A stretch of DNA of 64,000 nucleotides from Combretum micranthum. Its lineage: Eukaryota; Streptophyta; Magnoliopsida; Myrtales; Combretaceae. The first letter of the stretch is position 1. Each line of letters begins with the position of its first letter. Positions 22,904 through 36,736 of this stretch are shown here, piece by piece. The DNA lies in NCBI GenBank assembly GCA_024138025.1, contig JAMXBD010000638.1:708931-772930 (forward strand), read 5' to 3'. Made by a program: the position numbers and the translations under genes. The notes beneath the pieces were generated by a model. The model was given only the letters and a program-made list of their open reading frames with translations. It was not told the DNA's origin and made no database searches.

Positions 22904-25210
22904 GGCTTTAGAAGTCTTTCAAAATAATAATCATTATAACATAAGCCTACTATAGAGATTTTCCTAGAAGCCTATGTTCAAAACTTAAATACATAAAGCT
23001 TCTCCCAAAAACTCCTAGCAGCTTATACTCGTACCTGGCATACAGGGCTCCTTGGGGCCAACCAAAGGTAATCATACTGTAATAAAAAGCTATAAGGGTA
23101 TAAGAAAAACTAGCTTAGTGAGATAATTCCATCTATAAGACATTTTCATAATTCATACAAGTATTTTAATCAAACATATGAGAATGCATCAATCATATGA
23201 ACAAACAAGATACACATGATTAACCGGAAATCAAGTGTAGCATAGATTTTACGCCCTCCATGACAAGGGTTGGGACGTTACAGGCTCATACGACCATCAA
23301 TTTCTGCAGATTTACTGGCTCCTTCTTGCCCTATAGACTTTCCGGCTCCTACTAGCCCATGTAGACTTTCCGGCTCCTACTAGCCACCACTACCATTTCC
23401 TTGTTTCCCCACACGAAGAATAGTAGTGAAACAAATGTGACTCATGTGTATGATATGCATGAATTGATTTCAATATAAATTTAATCAAAAATGTTTAGTT
23501 CAAGTTAAAGGCGATCAACACAATTTTCATCATATCAATACAAGAATCACAATTTATTTATCAAACCAACTTCCGATATTCTTAATTTGTATTCGATCAT
23601 TCATAATACTAAGTCACACAACAATTATCCATTTTATCTTTTTCTTAATTGCTAGTGCTACTAATTACAAGCACAAAACAAGGAAATATAACTTAGTAAA
23701 AGGAATAACTCACTCCATGTCGGTAGATCCTAATTGAAGTAATCCTCCGGAAAAGCGATCTCGGATCCTTCTTCACCCAAACAAGATGAAATACCCAAAT
23801 GAGTCTTTCATGAAGTTTCTATTCTTGAAGATCTTAAACTTTTATTAAAATTGCGGTAAAATCGTATAAGAGGAAATTCCAACTTAAAATGGCCATAACT
23901 TGCTCATTTTAACTCGAAATTTCGCATATAATATACCGTTTTCTACCTATTCGAAAAGATCTATCTATTTCTAAATTATTTTCATTAAACTAAGTCGTTT
24001 GGGTCCCGAAAAGGTAGCAACCAGATTTACTACGAATTTTTGTAAACTTGTTTTCCTTCTTTTATCCAAAGCTCATTTGAAGAGATAGATAATATAATAG
24101 CTTGTAAAACTTTTGGAAAGTATATTCATATATTTATTGACTCATGACAAATGTATGAAGTTAATGAAGTTGTCTCAAATTATGAAAAAGTCAAGTCTTT
24201 AAAGATTTGAAACTTAAGAACTTTTGGAATATTCATTTTGCTTTGAAATCATCTTAAGTTATTTATACTGAGTATTTCTTTTCTTTTCCTAAATTTTACC
24301 TTCGTATTTTCTTCAAATTCCTAAAGAATGATTTTTATTTCCTATACTTACCTTTCAACACTTTTTGAAAATATTAACACTTCTATATTTAGAGAAATGA
24401 TTTTTTGGTTTCTTGAGATCATTTCGTTTTAATGAAAATAGTTTCTATCTTTTGAAGGAAAAGATGAAGTTGTTGAAAAATCCTTGTTTACTTCAAAAAG
24501 TCCTTTTTATGTATGTTTATAAAATCCTTTATGAACTCCTCTAAGTTTGTTTAAGATGACTTCTTAGTTTTTAGAAAAACATTAACTTCCTACTTTTATT
24601 TCTAGAAAAGAATCTTTATTTTATTTTAAGAAAACATTTCCTCATTTTATTTTATTGAGACAAAACCATTATGTTCATGCATGAATATGAATCATAAAAC
24701 TATGAAAATATAAAGAAACACAATAACTTGAAAGAATAAGAAAATAGGCAAATAAATTAAGTATTGGAACCTTAGCTTCATCAGTGTATCCCAGGACTAA
24801 GAAATGACTAGTCCCAAAAGAAAAAGAAAATGTTTTGACTTGATGAAGATAAGTCTAAGACTAGAAAGACTAGTCTTAAAAATAACATAAATGTAAATAA
24901 ATTGCAAGGAAAGTAAATAAATTGCAAAACAATGAGCTTATATGCTCTAAATAATATATATAGCTATATAGCTATATTAGATACATAAAAGGAACTTGAT
25001 GATGAACAAAAACAAAGTATGAACCTATTGTTGCTTTCCTAGAAAACACATACTAAGTTCATACTATGTAGATGAACATAAGGAAAAACTTGAAGAAAGA
25101 TTACCTAGAGGAACTAAATTAGAGAGAGCTTCTTGGAAGATAATTCTTGAAGAATTTTTAAGAGTAACTTTAGTATAGAAGAAGTGTGAAAGAAGTGGAA
25201 GTATAAGGGA

Positions 25211-25220
25211 GTATTTATGG
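25211..25220 (-). promoter_or_regulatory. LTR TATA box
   Basis: The minus strand reads CCATAAATAC, about 105 nt upstream of the leader donor at 25105. The position is shared with the other LTRs. Confidence 0.6.
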
Positions 25221-26306
25221 GAAAATGTGGGAGATAATTTGTGTTAATTAAATAAATGAAAATTAAAACAATTTGAGGGAAAGAAAGAGGGGGCCGGTGC
25301 AATATTTGGGGTAATGGGGAAGAGAAAATTATTTTTTTGTCTTTTGATTAATTAAAAGTAAGATATGAAAGATGTGAAGTTGTATTGGAAATGAAAATGT
25401 GTAAGATATAGGTGTATGGGTTGTAAGAGTAGGTTGTAAGAAAAATTAGAGATAGATAAATAGTGTAGTAGAATAGTAGTAAATAGTGTAATGTAAAGTA
25501 GACATGACAATTAAATATCGGTAGTAAGAAAATACGCATATAAATGCGATATCTGATATTTTTAGCTATCGAAAAATTATGAAATTGATATTTTTAGAAA
25601 TCTTATATTTTTACTAGTGTAATGGTATATTCGGAATATTTTTACTATTCCAAGCCCCGGGACACGTTTTTCAAGAACTGTGTCCGATCGGGTTCAAAAC
25701 GAGTTTCGGTTTTACTAAACTGATCTTTTTAGGCTTCCTTGGATAATTACGAACTATTCTACTCACTAAACTTTTTCTTACTTTCTTAGGGTTTCTTAAA
25801 CGGTGATGCCGGACTTAAGCGGTTACGGTAAACTAGGGTTTTATTGACTCTGGATATCCGGTTGACTTCTAATTAAGGTTTGAGCTTTAATTTGAATAAA
25901 AAATTTCGAGGGTTTACACTTGTGCCCTATATTTAATAGAGTATGGGTTCTAAGGTAGGTATAGGTTTTAGAAAGCTCATACTTGTACCCTATCCTATAG
26001 TAGCTCGCGAGTCGACTTAACTTGCTTACATCCATAGAAATGACATATCAAAATGGAAAATTATAGAGCTTTAATTAAAGTTGTACTTTACATAAAAAGA
26101 ATGAATTTTAAGGTTACTTAACAACATGTACTTATGGTCAATGGCCCCATAATCTAAAAGCATTAACACTGATCCAAATAGGATGGATTAGGTAACAATC
26201 TCAATCACTAATTAAATAGTACTAGGAAAAAAATAGACTTGTATTTATTAGGATTTATTTAAACTCAAACTTAGCAAATATCATCTCTTTTTTGTGGATA
26301 ACCTGT

Positions 26307-27926
26307 TGTCACACCTGAAAGGGTATTTTAAATGTAACAGTTCGTCGCACACAATATTAAAGTTTAAGAGTGACTATCCCAATCATGCAAAAACTTTGAT
26401 ATCATGCATAAGGCGTACTTTCGCAATAATAGGAGACTCCGATGGAGTTACGCATTCTGAAAAAATAGCAATATAGATAGCATATAAGAATTTCTAAACA
26501 TAAAATTCATATTTGAAAGGTCAATGTCTTAAAATACATAGGGTTATATCCCCATCAAATTTTAATGAAATTACATGCTATAGAAACTTTTAAAAAGTAA
26601 AGCTCTAGTTAATAAAACATAAAAAATCTAGATACTACTTGTGAAGATTTCTATGGAAGTCCACACTAAAATCCTTCTCGTAAAATTCTTCCAAAAACTC
26701 CTAATATGTCTTAGTCATTACCTAGGTAAAGATTCTCCTTGTGAAAGGCCATAGTTACTCCTGTTGCAACAAAAATCGAAGTGGTTACAAGTACATCGAG
26801 CTTAGTGAGTAAATTCCCACAAAAACGTGCACATGATTAACCAGAAATCATATGTAAAATTGATCTATGCCCTCCATATCAGAGGTTGAGGTTTGTTACA
26901 GGCTCATATAACCCTCATATTTTTGTAGACTTTCAGCTCCTACTTGCCACTACTACTGATCTTCGTTCCCACATGAGAGAGTAGTAGCAAAAATGAAGAG
27001 ACTCAATTCATGTTATGCATGATATAAGTATTAATCAACTTCTGATGGAATTATTTCCAATTTAAGGGTGACCATCCAAGTTCACACAAATATGCCAACA
27101 TGATATCGAAACAAGACATTAATCAACAATTCAAGTTTCAATATGCTTAATTTTCATTTATCAAGCACATGATAATCTCACATGCAATTTCCATTTTTAT
27201 ATTTTCCTACTTTTAGTGCTTTTATTCTACAAGCACATATAAGAATATGAAAAAGTGAAGAAATAAATTCACTTGGCCATTGGGATCCTTCCTAGTTGAA
27301 ATAGTCTTTGGGAAATAGGGCGTCCAAATTCTTGTCACCTAAACAAAAGAAATACCCAGAATGAGTATTTTATATAGGTCTTACTCAAATTTCTAACTCT
27401 ATTAATTCTATTTGCGGTCTTTTCTGGGTTACAAAAGTTCCAATTTAAAACTGTCATAACTTGTTCATTTTAGCTTCAAATTTTGCATTTGACTAGTCGT
27501 TTTCTACCTGCTTCTAATGCTTTGTCCATTTCTAAAGTTATTTCAAACATTTAAGGTCACTTAGATCTTGGAAACCTACTTTACATGTCATGCCTTTATT
27601 CTAGATTTGATTTCTATTATTTTTACAATTTTTACCTTATTTAATTTTCTATATCCAATACATATTACTTGAAAATTATCATCCCATAACATTTTCTCAT
27701 AATACATGCATTATCCTAGTGATGTTGGTTAAAAAATCTTTTTTTAATCGAACAGCCTTTGTGACATTTGACAAAAACTTGAGTTTTACATAAAATTGAC
27801 TTTGAAAATTTATGGTGAACTTATTATTTCCTAATATTGATAAAAGATGATTTGAACTTAAATTAAAGTGTCATACTTTATTTTCATTTCTTGTAAACCT
27901 CGTATAGTATTTTCATTGAAAACATA
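26307..27926 (-). mobile_element. Truncated old LTR of the long-LTR superfamily
   Basis: It starts TGTCACACC and keeps the terminal block in decayed form (TATTTTAAATGTAACAG). On the minus strand exon 2 is 27273-27338 (acceptor TTTGTTTAG; ends ATGGCCAA|GTGAAT) and exon 3 is 26722-26760 (39 nt, AACAG before, GTAATG after). The 5' half, including the TATA box, is missing: the sequence stops at 27926, where an oppositely oriented LTR begins. Its mutational state makes it the oldest LTR of the nest. Confidence 0.8.
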
Positions 27927-28627
27927 TGTAAACCCCAAAGTTTTGTGATCGGTTTAGCTTAAATCCTAAATCAGAAGGTCAATCGGAAACCCTATAGTCA
28001 ACAAATCCTGGTTAGACGTAATAGTTTAAGTTTGACAATCCCATGTTCGCAACCCTAAGAAAGTAAGTAAAAGATTAGTATGAAGAATAGTTTGTAATAA
28101 CATAAGGAAGCTTAAAAAGATCAGCTTAGTAAAACCACAAATCGTTTTGAACCCGAACGGATATAGTTCTTAAAAAACGTGTTCTAGGGCTGAATAGTAA
28201 AAATATTCCAGATATACCATTAGACTCGTAAAAATATAAGGTTTTCAAAAATCAGTTTTAAAATTTTTCAGTAATTAAAAATAACAGATATTGTAATTAT
28301 ATAAGTATTTTCTTACTACCGGTACTTTATTAGTCATATCTATTTTACATTACACTACACATTACTATTATATACTATTTATCTATCTCTACTTTTTCTA
28401 ACACCTATTCTTATACTCTATACATCTATTATCTTTACTTTTTACCTTTCTCATCATTTTATTTCATATCTACTTTACTTATTATTACATTTAATCAACA
28501 AAACCACAAAAAATATCATCTCTTCCCCTCTCTCATCTACATGGCCGGCGCACCCCCCACGCCCCTTTCTTTGTCTCTCTCTCAATTTTTCTTTATTTAA
28601 AACACATAAAATTCACTCCTCATTTTC

Positions 28628-28639
28628 CTATAAATACCC
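28628..28639 (+). promoter_or_regulatory. LTR TATA box
   Basis: CTATAAATACCC stands about 190 nt before the leader donor at 28819. The leader between them has no ATG. Confidence 0.65.
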
Positions 28640-31637
28640 CTCTCCTCTTTCACTTCATTCACACATTTAATACCCACAAATTCACTATCAAATCTCTCTA
28701 AAATTCTCCTCCTAAAAATCTCTCCACATACACTCTCAAAACTCTCTCAAAATATTCTCAAACCACCTTCTACATACACAATACCCATTCACAAATAATA
28801 CTCCAAAAACCCTATTTAGGTAAACTTTTCTTTACAAATTCTTCCTCCATGTCATGTAACTTTACATGACCATGATGTGAGTTTCCAAAAACTAAATGTT
28901 ATGGAAGCTACACTATGTTCATGTATTGTTTTTGTTCATGAATATCTTTTATATATTTATGTTGTTACTTTACCTTATTCATATTATTATTGTTATTATA
29001 TCTAACTAAGTATAATTATGTATCTACATATATTTATATGTATTCTTTAGAGCATATAAGCTCACTTGCAATTTATTTACTTTCATGCAAAGTAATTTAT
29101 TTATTTCTTTCATTGCAATTTATTTATTTCATGTTGTTTTAAGAAAAGTCTCAAGTCTTAGACTTGTCCTCATCAAGTCAAAGCAATTTTCTTTCTTTTT
29201 GGGACTAGTCTACTTCTTAGTCTCAAAAGCCTTAAAGAAGCTAAGACTCCCAATACTTGACTTTATTTATTATTAATGTTATTTTTTCTTGTTATTATTT
29301 CTCATAATCATGCCCATAAAAATTGTTGTCCAAACCTTTAAGCTTCAATTATACTTTTACAAAAATGAGATTTTATCACCTAAGGATGGTTTTAAATGAA
29401 AGTTAGAATCTATAGTCTAACAAAAGTAAATTTGTTCTTTTTAAAGCTTTAGGAAGAACTCACTACAATTTTAAAAGCTACTCTTATTTTGAAAAGCTTT
29501 TTAATCATTTCTATATTACTTTGTTTTCCAAGAGAAGATGGCTTTTGATACTAAAATGTTTTCCATAAAAACATAATATAAGGAAACCCCATAAAAAGAG
29601 AATGAGAGTTTTCAAACCAAGATTTTCCAAGTAATGATCAAGGAAAAGTTGTTTAGAAAAACTAATAGAAAAAGTGACACCAATATTAAAAAATCCTAAA
29701 AGGAAAATAGAGAAATCTAATAGTATTAAAAAGTCTTTAAGAAAAATAGTAAGATAAACATGAAATAATTCTTTGAAAACAAAAGAATCAAAATATTCAT
29801 TTTAAAGGATTTACAAAATAGATTTCTTGTAAACTATGATTTTCTACACTTTTAATTAACATTGTTTTACTCAAGAAATTTGATTGGACAATAAACACTT
29901 TAGCATGGATGAAATGTGAGCTATATATCTATGAAAAAGGAAATTTTCAACTATATAGATAACTAAGTATTTATCGAAGCAATTTTTGGATGATTTAATG
30001 TTTGAAACAAAATGCTTTTGGGATGGAAAAATTCATGTGAATCTAATCACCAATGTTTTAGAGCTAAAATGATTTAGTTTGATGAAAATAGTTCTAGAAT
30101 CGGATAGATCTTTTCGAATAGATAGCAATCGGTATATTATATGCGCAATTTCGAGTTAAAATGACCGAGTTATGGCCATTTTAAATTGGAATAATATTTT
30201 ATGCGAACTTTGACGTTCTTATGGCATAGTTTAGACAAGTCTCAAGAAAGTTATCAAGAAATACTCATTTTGGGTATTTCCCTGGCTAAGTAATTCCGAG
30301 GAAGAATACTCATATCCGAGGATTATTTTGACTAAGTAGATTGTTTGAGCAACTCATCCATTTAGAAGAAGTGTCGACATGGCAACGTAAGTTTATTTTC
30401 TTAAAAATCTTTACTTGATTGTGCTTGTAGTTTAGTCACATTAGAATTAAGAAAAGACAAATTGATATGTGTGCAAAAATTGTTTAAAGGATTCTAAGAA
30501 TATCGAGGCCGGAATTGATTGTGTCACGACCCGAGGGGTACCCTAAACGTGGCAGTCCGCCGTACACAATACTAAAGCCTAGGAATGACTACCTTAGTCA
30601 CACAAAGGCTTTCATATCATGTACAAGGCATACATCACAACCAAGGGAACGTATCGGAGTAGCATAATTTATATTGATAATAAATAAGTAACAAGGCAAA
30701 GAGAATACTTATCATAAAACATACATATTACATTTCAATTCTTAGGGGCATATCCCTCTTTATCTTCAATTAAATATACATCATTAATATATAGGTCATT
30801 ACATATAAAGTACCTTACAAAATTACTTCATCTTATGATTCCGTTTCCTTTATAGAAGCTTAATCATCCTTCCATGACTTCCTTAATGTTATGATCCTCA
30901 ATTTAAGCCGCGGGTATACCTTTTTCAACAAAATCTATACGGGTAGAAGCTACAACTAGCTTAGTGAGATATTCCTTTTCATTCGCACCATATTTTTTCA
31001 AATAAGTTTATTTATATTTTCACACATATGCTATGCTTACAATTCAACAATCACATGATTACGCAAAAATATATAGTTATCCAGAAACCATATATAGAAC
31101 GGATTTACCCCTCCGTATCAAAGGTTATGGAATAGGGGTTGAAGGTCCTCCACCCTCTACTGCTAGTCCCTAGGTCCTCACCCACAGCATTCGGTTGGCT
31201 CGGCTCCAAACCTAGAGTCGATTTCCCCGAGCGATTTGGATTCTCCAAGAAGGAACATAGCCCGTGGCACTGCACGATCACAGCCAATCCAACTCTACGC
31301 GTAGGAGTAGCAGCCTTCCGAAATAGTGTGACTCGATGGATGCTATGTGTGTGCGTTTTATTTTTCTTAAGCCAAACCTTATTAAGGTTTATTAGGGGCG
31401 ATCAATCAATTTAGCAAACAATAAACAGGCATACAAGTGAGTAAACAAAATTAATTAAACAAACAGTTCAAAGTTACGATATTCCTAATTCTCATTTCAC
31501 GCATAAACATAGAATCATGTATATACACATAATCCCGAATTCCCTAAATATATATCCATTTTTATCTTTTCTTAGTTTACTAATGCTACTACTTTACAAG
31601 CACAAGTAAGGTAACGAAATTAGGAGGAATAACTCAC

Positions 31638-31704
31638 TCGTCTATTTCGCTATCTTCTTAGTCGTAGTAATCCTCGGGTAGGGTAATCTCGTATCTCTCG
31701 CCAC
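31638..31704 (-). other. LTR exon 2 (67 nt)
   Basis: It starts GTGGCGAGAG after CTAG and ends before GTGAGTTATT. One frame reads GERYEITLPEDYYD then stop. The same acidic pattern ending PEDY(Y/F)(D/N)-stop is found in the other copies. Confidence 0.55.
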
Positions 31705-33710
31705 CTAGACAAAAGAAATACCCGGAATAAGTCTTTCATGAAATTTCTATTCTTGGATATTCTAAACTTTTCTTAAAATCGCGGTAAAATCGTATAAGAA
31801 GAAATTCCAACTTAAAATGACCATAACTTGCTCATTTTAACTCGGAATTTCGCATATAATATACCGTTTTTACCTATTCGAAAAGACCTATCCATTTCTA
31901 AACTTATCTTTGTCATAAAAGGTCATTTGGGTTCCGAAAACATTGGGTACAGATTTAAAACGAAAATTACCAAACTTTTGCAAATCTGTTTTCTAACTCA
32001 ACTTTATTTTAAAGAAAATCCTTTTGTAACAATATATATATATATATATATTATGAACATATATTTGATAAATATTTTGAGTATATAGATAAGCTCACTT
32101 TATATGCAAAATTCCTAATTGTAATGTCTCAACAATTTTTTTCATAAAACAATTCTTTTTAAAGTGTTAAAATTTATCTTGATAAATTGCTTTTCAAGTA
32201 TTTGGAAGAAACTTTATATTTTCATTATAAATGAGTATATTCTTATTTTATTTCCTTCATTCCTTTTTCCAAAATAAGTAAATTTTCCTTTAACCTTAGT
32301 CTTTCATAAATTTCACTTTTAGTGATAAAAGATCAATTTTATCAAAAAGTATATTAGGTTGTTGAAAAACTTTTTATAATTTTGTATCTAGGATGGTTTT
32401 AGAAAATGAATCTTGTCTTCTTATATTTATTTCTAAAATATAAGTTTTTGCTTTCTAAAACTTGTTCTTTTATTTCTTTTGAAAAGAATAATCTTTATTG
32501 GTAAAATCATTTGTTTTTAACCTTATCTTGTTTATATTATTTGGAAAAATAAGTCTTTTCTTTAGGGACTTAAAAATCATTATTTTCCTAAGTGGGTTTG
32601 TAATTTTATTGGTTGAATTCATCTTAACTTTAAAAACTAGTTTGTTTCTTAGTTTTGTTATGGAGTTAAAAAGAGTTAAATCTTAAGATTTTTGTAAAAA
32701 CTTTTAATATTAATCAATTTATTCTACTAAAACTTAGGTCACCATAATATACAAGGAAAATATTTATTTCTTATGTTTTCTTGGAAATCTATCTTTGTTA
32801 TTTATGAAAACGTTGGAAAACTCTATTTCCATGTTGTTGATAATAACTTCATGATTTTGTGATAAATCATATAATCGAAAATCTAGCTTCGAGTTCATTT
32901 AGTAAAGTAAAATTCTATTTTAGATTAGTTGAGACATTAACATTATGTAGATGCAAGTATCATGAGTATATAAAGTAATAAGAACATGAGAAAATACTAG
33001 AAATAAATAATGAGCAAGAAAATAAAATATCAAGTATTGGGAACCTTAGCTTCATCAAGGTATCCCGGTCAAGTATTGGAGCCTTAGCTTCATCAAAGCA
33101 TCCGGGACTAAGAATGGACTAGTCTCGAAAGAATTAAAGAAAACAAATAAAAGATTGTTTTGACTTGATATGGACAAGTCTAAGACTAGAAAGACTAGTC
33201 TTAATAATAACATGAAATAAATAAATGGTATAACTTGAAAGTAAATAAATAACAAATGAGCTTATGTGCTCTAAATAGATATATATATATACATAATATA
33301 CATAATACTTTTTATAAGTTAGATTAGAAGCAAATAATAACAAAAATAATAACAACATAATAAAATAGAAAGCTTATGCACAAGAACAAAACATGAACAT
33401 GTTGTTGCTTTTACTACTCATATGAGTTTCAAAACAACACTATAGTCATGTTAAGTTACATGACATGAGTGAATAATAGTTGGAAGAAATCTTTACCTAA
33501 AGTGTGTAAGTGGTATGGAGATGGTAGATGAAATGGGTATTATGGGAGTAGTGATATATGGTAGAAGGTTTATGTATAAGGAATGAGTTTTGTGGAAAAT
33601 TGGTTTAAGAGAGTTTTTGTAGAGAGAACTCTTGAAGAGAGGATTTGTGGAGAGACTTTGAGAGAGTTTTGGTAGTGAAATGAATTGTGTGAAAGAATGA
33701 AGAAAGTGGG

Positions 33711-33722
33711 GGGTATTTATAG
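33711..33722 (-). promoter_or_regulatory. LTR TATA box
   Basis: The minus strand reads CTATAAATACCC, about 215 nt before the TTTAG|GTAAAG donor at 33497. Confidence 0.65.
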
Positions 33723-33969
33723 AATTTTTGGATTGAATTTTTGTCACGCCCCAATGGGTACCCTAAACGTGACAGTCCGCTACACTCAATATTAAAGCTT
33801 AAGTATGACAACCTTAGTCATTCCCAAAAGCTTTTATATTAAGTGTAAGGCTTACTTTCACAATTTTAGAGGACCATATATGGAATAATGAAGCTTAAGG
33901 AGATATAAAAACATATTAAGAAAAGAAGAATCACAATAATTATTTGTTCATGGAAAAATCTTTACAAAC

Positions 33970-33987
33970 TTAGGGACAACTCCCTAA
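33970..33987 (-). other. LTR terminal hairpin
   Basis: TTAGGGACAACTCCCTAA forms a perfect 7-bp stem. Its G-A and T-C changes relative to the AGGGG/CCCCT version in other LTRs occur on both arms. Confidence 0.6.
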
Positions 33988-36726
33988 ACTACTAATCTAT
34001 TATATAAATATTTGCATGCTAATACTATGCTATACTTTATCCAGATTTCTAATGCTCAAAAGGGATTACCTGCCCGTATGGTCCACGTGGCCTTAACCAT
34101 AAGTACGGGAACTGCAAAAGATATCTGTTGGGGTATAAGCTAATAGGCTTAGTGAGAACTATTTCCATAAATAACTTCTTGTAACAAGATTCAAACAAGT
34201 TGATTTAATCAAACAAATGTAATGCACAAGCACGTGGGCAAACAAGCATATAGCTTTCCGGGAACTATATGTTGAATGGATTTACGCCCTCTATTCGGGG
34301 TTTGGTGATACTTATCCTCAAAACAAGTAGTTTTAATAACATAAAATTTAAGCTTGCGAGCACTCATAGCCAAGCATTCATTAAAAACTTTTAAACTTGC
34401 GAGCACTCATCGCCAAGTATTCCGAATCTACTTGATTTGACCTTGCTTTCGGATCAACCGCCAAGCATATTCCATTAAGCCGCCAAGCAATCGCTTTCGG
34501 ATTTCTCGCCAAGTGTTGCTTTCGACATGAGCTTACTATCCTTCTCACCCAAGGATAATAACCCAACTATGCAATGTGACTCACTTCGTGGTATGCATGA
34601 TTTCATTAATTTATAAAGTCATAACATAATTATTTTCAACTTTAAGGTGATCAAGGAATTTCACACAAATCAATATTAAACTAAAACAATCACTTAGAAC
34701 AATTCGGGCTTCGAATTATCAATCCTTTCAAAAATGAATTATTTACATGCATATCGGTTTATCTTTTCCTAACTCTAGATGCCAATTAATTTACAAGCAC
34801 AACAAGTGTAGCATTTAATGGAAATAAACTCACGATATCATTGGTCTATTCTTCTAAGCGGATGAGTCGTTCACACAAATCCACTTAATCGTAATAGTTT
34901 TCTAGGTAAAGGATCCTTCCTCGGGTCACCTAACCAAAGAAAATACCCACAATGAGTTTTTCTTGAAGATTTTCTTGAATTTTTGACAAAACAATGTCAA
35001 AGAACGTTAAAGTTCGTATGAAGGAATGTTCCAACTTAAAATGGCCATAACTTGGCCATTTTAACTCGGAATTGCGCATATAATATACCGATTTCTATCT
35101 GCTCGAAAAGATCTACCCGTTTCTAAAATTATTTCCCACAAACAAAGCCATATAGCTCTGAAAAAGTGGCGACAAAATTCACCACGGATTTCCAAGTAAA
35201 AACAACTTTGGTTCAAGAAATCAAAATTTGTTTGATAAATACTTAGTTATTTATATAGTTGAAAAATTCTCTTTTTATAACTATATAACTCATGTATATG
35301 CATGCTCAAGTGTCTTGTTGTCCAATTATTTTTCTTAGGTAAAACAATGTCGGGTTGAAGCTTTTCGGAAATTGATTTTGTAAATTTCTTTGAAATGAAT
35401 ACCTTGTTTTCTTTATTTTCTAAAAACGTTTTATGTTGGTTTTATTTATCTTTTTCTAAGTGACTTTTAAAAATAAAATTTTCTACTTTCTAAGTTATGT
35501 TAATACTATATTTGAAGTTTTCTAGAAAATATGCTTTTCTTCATTTTCTTGTGTAAATTCATTTGTTTACTTGTTTTGTAAAAATCTTTACTTGATATCA
35601 TTCTTTTTCTCATGTCTCATTTTTTTTTTTCAAAAATAATCATCCATGCATGAAAATTTGTTTTCTTTATAAAAACAATGTGGAACAATTAAGGACTTTT
35701 TGTAGAAAACTAATTTCTATAATCTCATTAACTTCTTATTGTAACTTGAAAAGAAATAACTTTATTATTTTCAAACCATAAATTTTCTTTGCCTATTTGT
35801 TTGCAAAGGTCTTTATTTAAAATTTCCTTAGTCATCCATCTTATTTTCTTTCTTATGAAAAGAACCATTTTTTGTCAACAAATATATTTTTTTGAAAACA
35901 AGGTAGAGTAACAAAGATTTAAGTAGCTTTTTAAGTAAAAAATAGTTTCTAAATTCATAGTGAATTCTTTTTGTAACTTGAAATGATGAGTTTATTTTTG
36001 TTATCTTATAATTTTATGTTTCATATAAACTTAATCCTAAGTGACAAAAAGCCTTCTTTTATTTGATTATCTTTAGAAAATAAAACTTTTGGACAACAAT
36101 CTAATAAACATGCTTATGAGAATAATAATAAACAAAATAACATAAAGCATAAATAATAAAGTCAAGTATTGGAGTCTTAGCTTTTTCAAGCTCCTCGGGA
36201 CTAAAAATAAACTAGCCCATAATGAAATAAAATGAATTAAAGAAGCTTGTTTTGACTTGATGAGGACAAGTCTAAGACTAGAGACTAGTCTTAAAAACAA
36301 CTTGAATAAATAAATTGCATTGAAGTAAAATAAATTGCATGAAGGGTAAATAAATTGCGAAATTATGAGTTATATGCTCTATATAGTATATAGCTATAAG
36401 ATATAGTAGATAGTTATGAAATAAAGAAACATAAATGAAATAAGAGAAACATAAATGAATATAAAGGAAACATGAACATAAAGGAATTTTTTATTATGAA
36501 CAAAAACAAAGTAGAACCTATTGTTGCTTTCTTAACTTCATGGTTTTAGAAAACACACATAAGCTCATACTAAGTAGATGAACAGGAGAATTATTGAGGA
36601 ACTTTTACCTAAAAAGATGAGCTTAAAGAGGACTTCTTGAAGAACTTCTTGGAGAGAAATTCTTGAGAGATTTTGAGAGAGTAATTTTAGTGTAGAAGTG
36701 GTGTGAAAAAAGTGAAAGAGGAGGGA

Positions 36727-36736
36727 GTATTTATAG
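36727..36736 (-). promoter_or_regulatory. LTR TATA box
   Basis: The minus strand reads CTATAAATAC. The leader donor lies at 36609, about 120 nt downstream. Confidence 0.65.

Larger units (their letters stand above)
22665..25918 (-). mobile_element. Solo LTR of 3.25 kb, long-LTR superfamily
   Basis: The plus-strand ends are TGTCACGCCCC and GGGTTTACA. TSD CTTGT lies at 22660-22664 and 25919-25923. On the minus strand the order is: start TGTAAACCC; TATA box at 25211-25220; ATG-free leader ending CTAG|GTAA at 25105; CATAACTTGCTCATTTTAAC motif near 23900; exon 2 at 23714-23776 ending ATGGA|GTGAGT (its acceptor AG has become GG); two 25-bp repeats of GGCTCCTACTAGCC at 23331-23385; exon 3 at 23035-23076 (42 nt, TTACAG before, GTACGA after); and the hairpin at 22891-22903. 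No internal domain remains. Confidence 0.93.
22597..25995 (+). repeat. 63-bp tandem repeat split by a solo LTR
   Basis: Unit 1 (22597-22659) and unit 2 (25919-25981) are both 63 bp and align without gaps from CTTGT-CCCTATATTTA to GAAAGCTC-TA. A third partial unit (CTTGTACCCTAT) follows. The LTR entered exactly at the unit boundary, so its TSD CTTGT is also the first five bases of unit 2. On the minus strand the unit stays open for 21 codons (YELFKPYTHLETCSLLNIG in one copy), which may be chance. Confidence 0.8.

Noticed and set aside
31139..31414. Plus-strand open frame in a GC-rich patch
   Set aside because: It lies in the variable repeat cassette of an LTR, has no homolog in other copies and overlaps an equally open minus frame.
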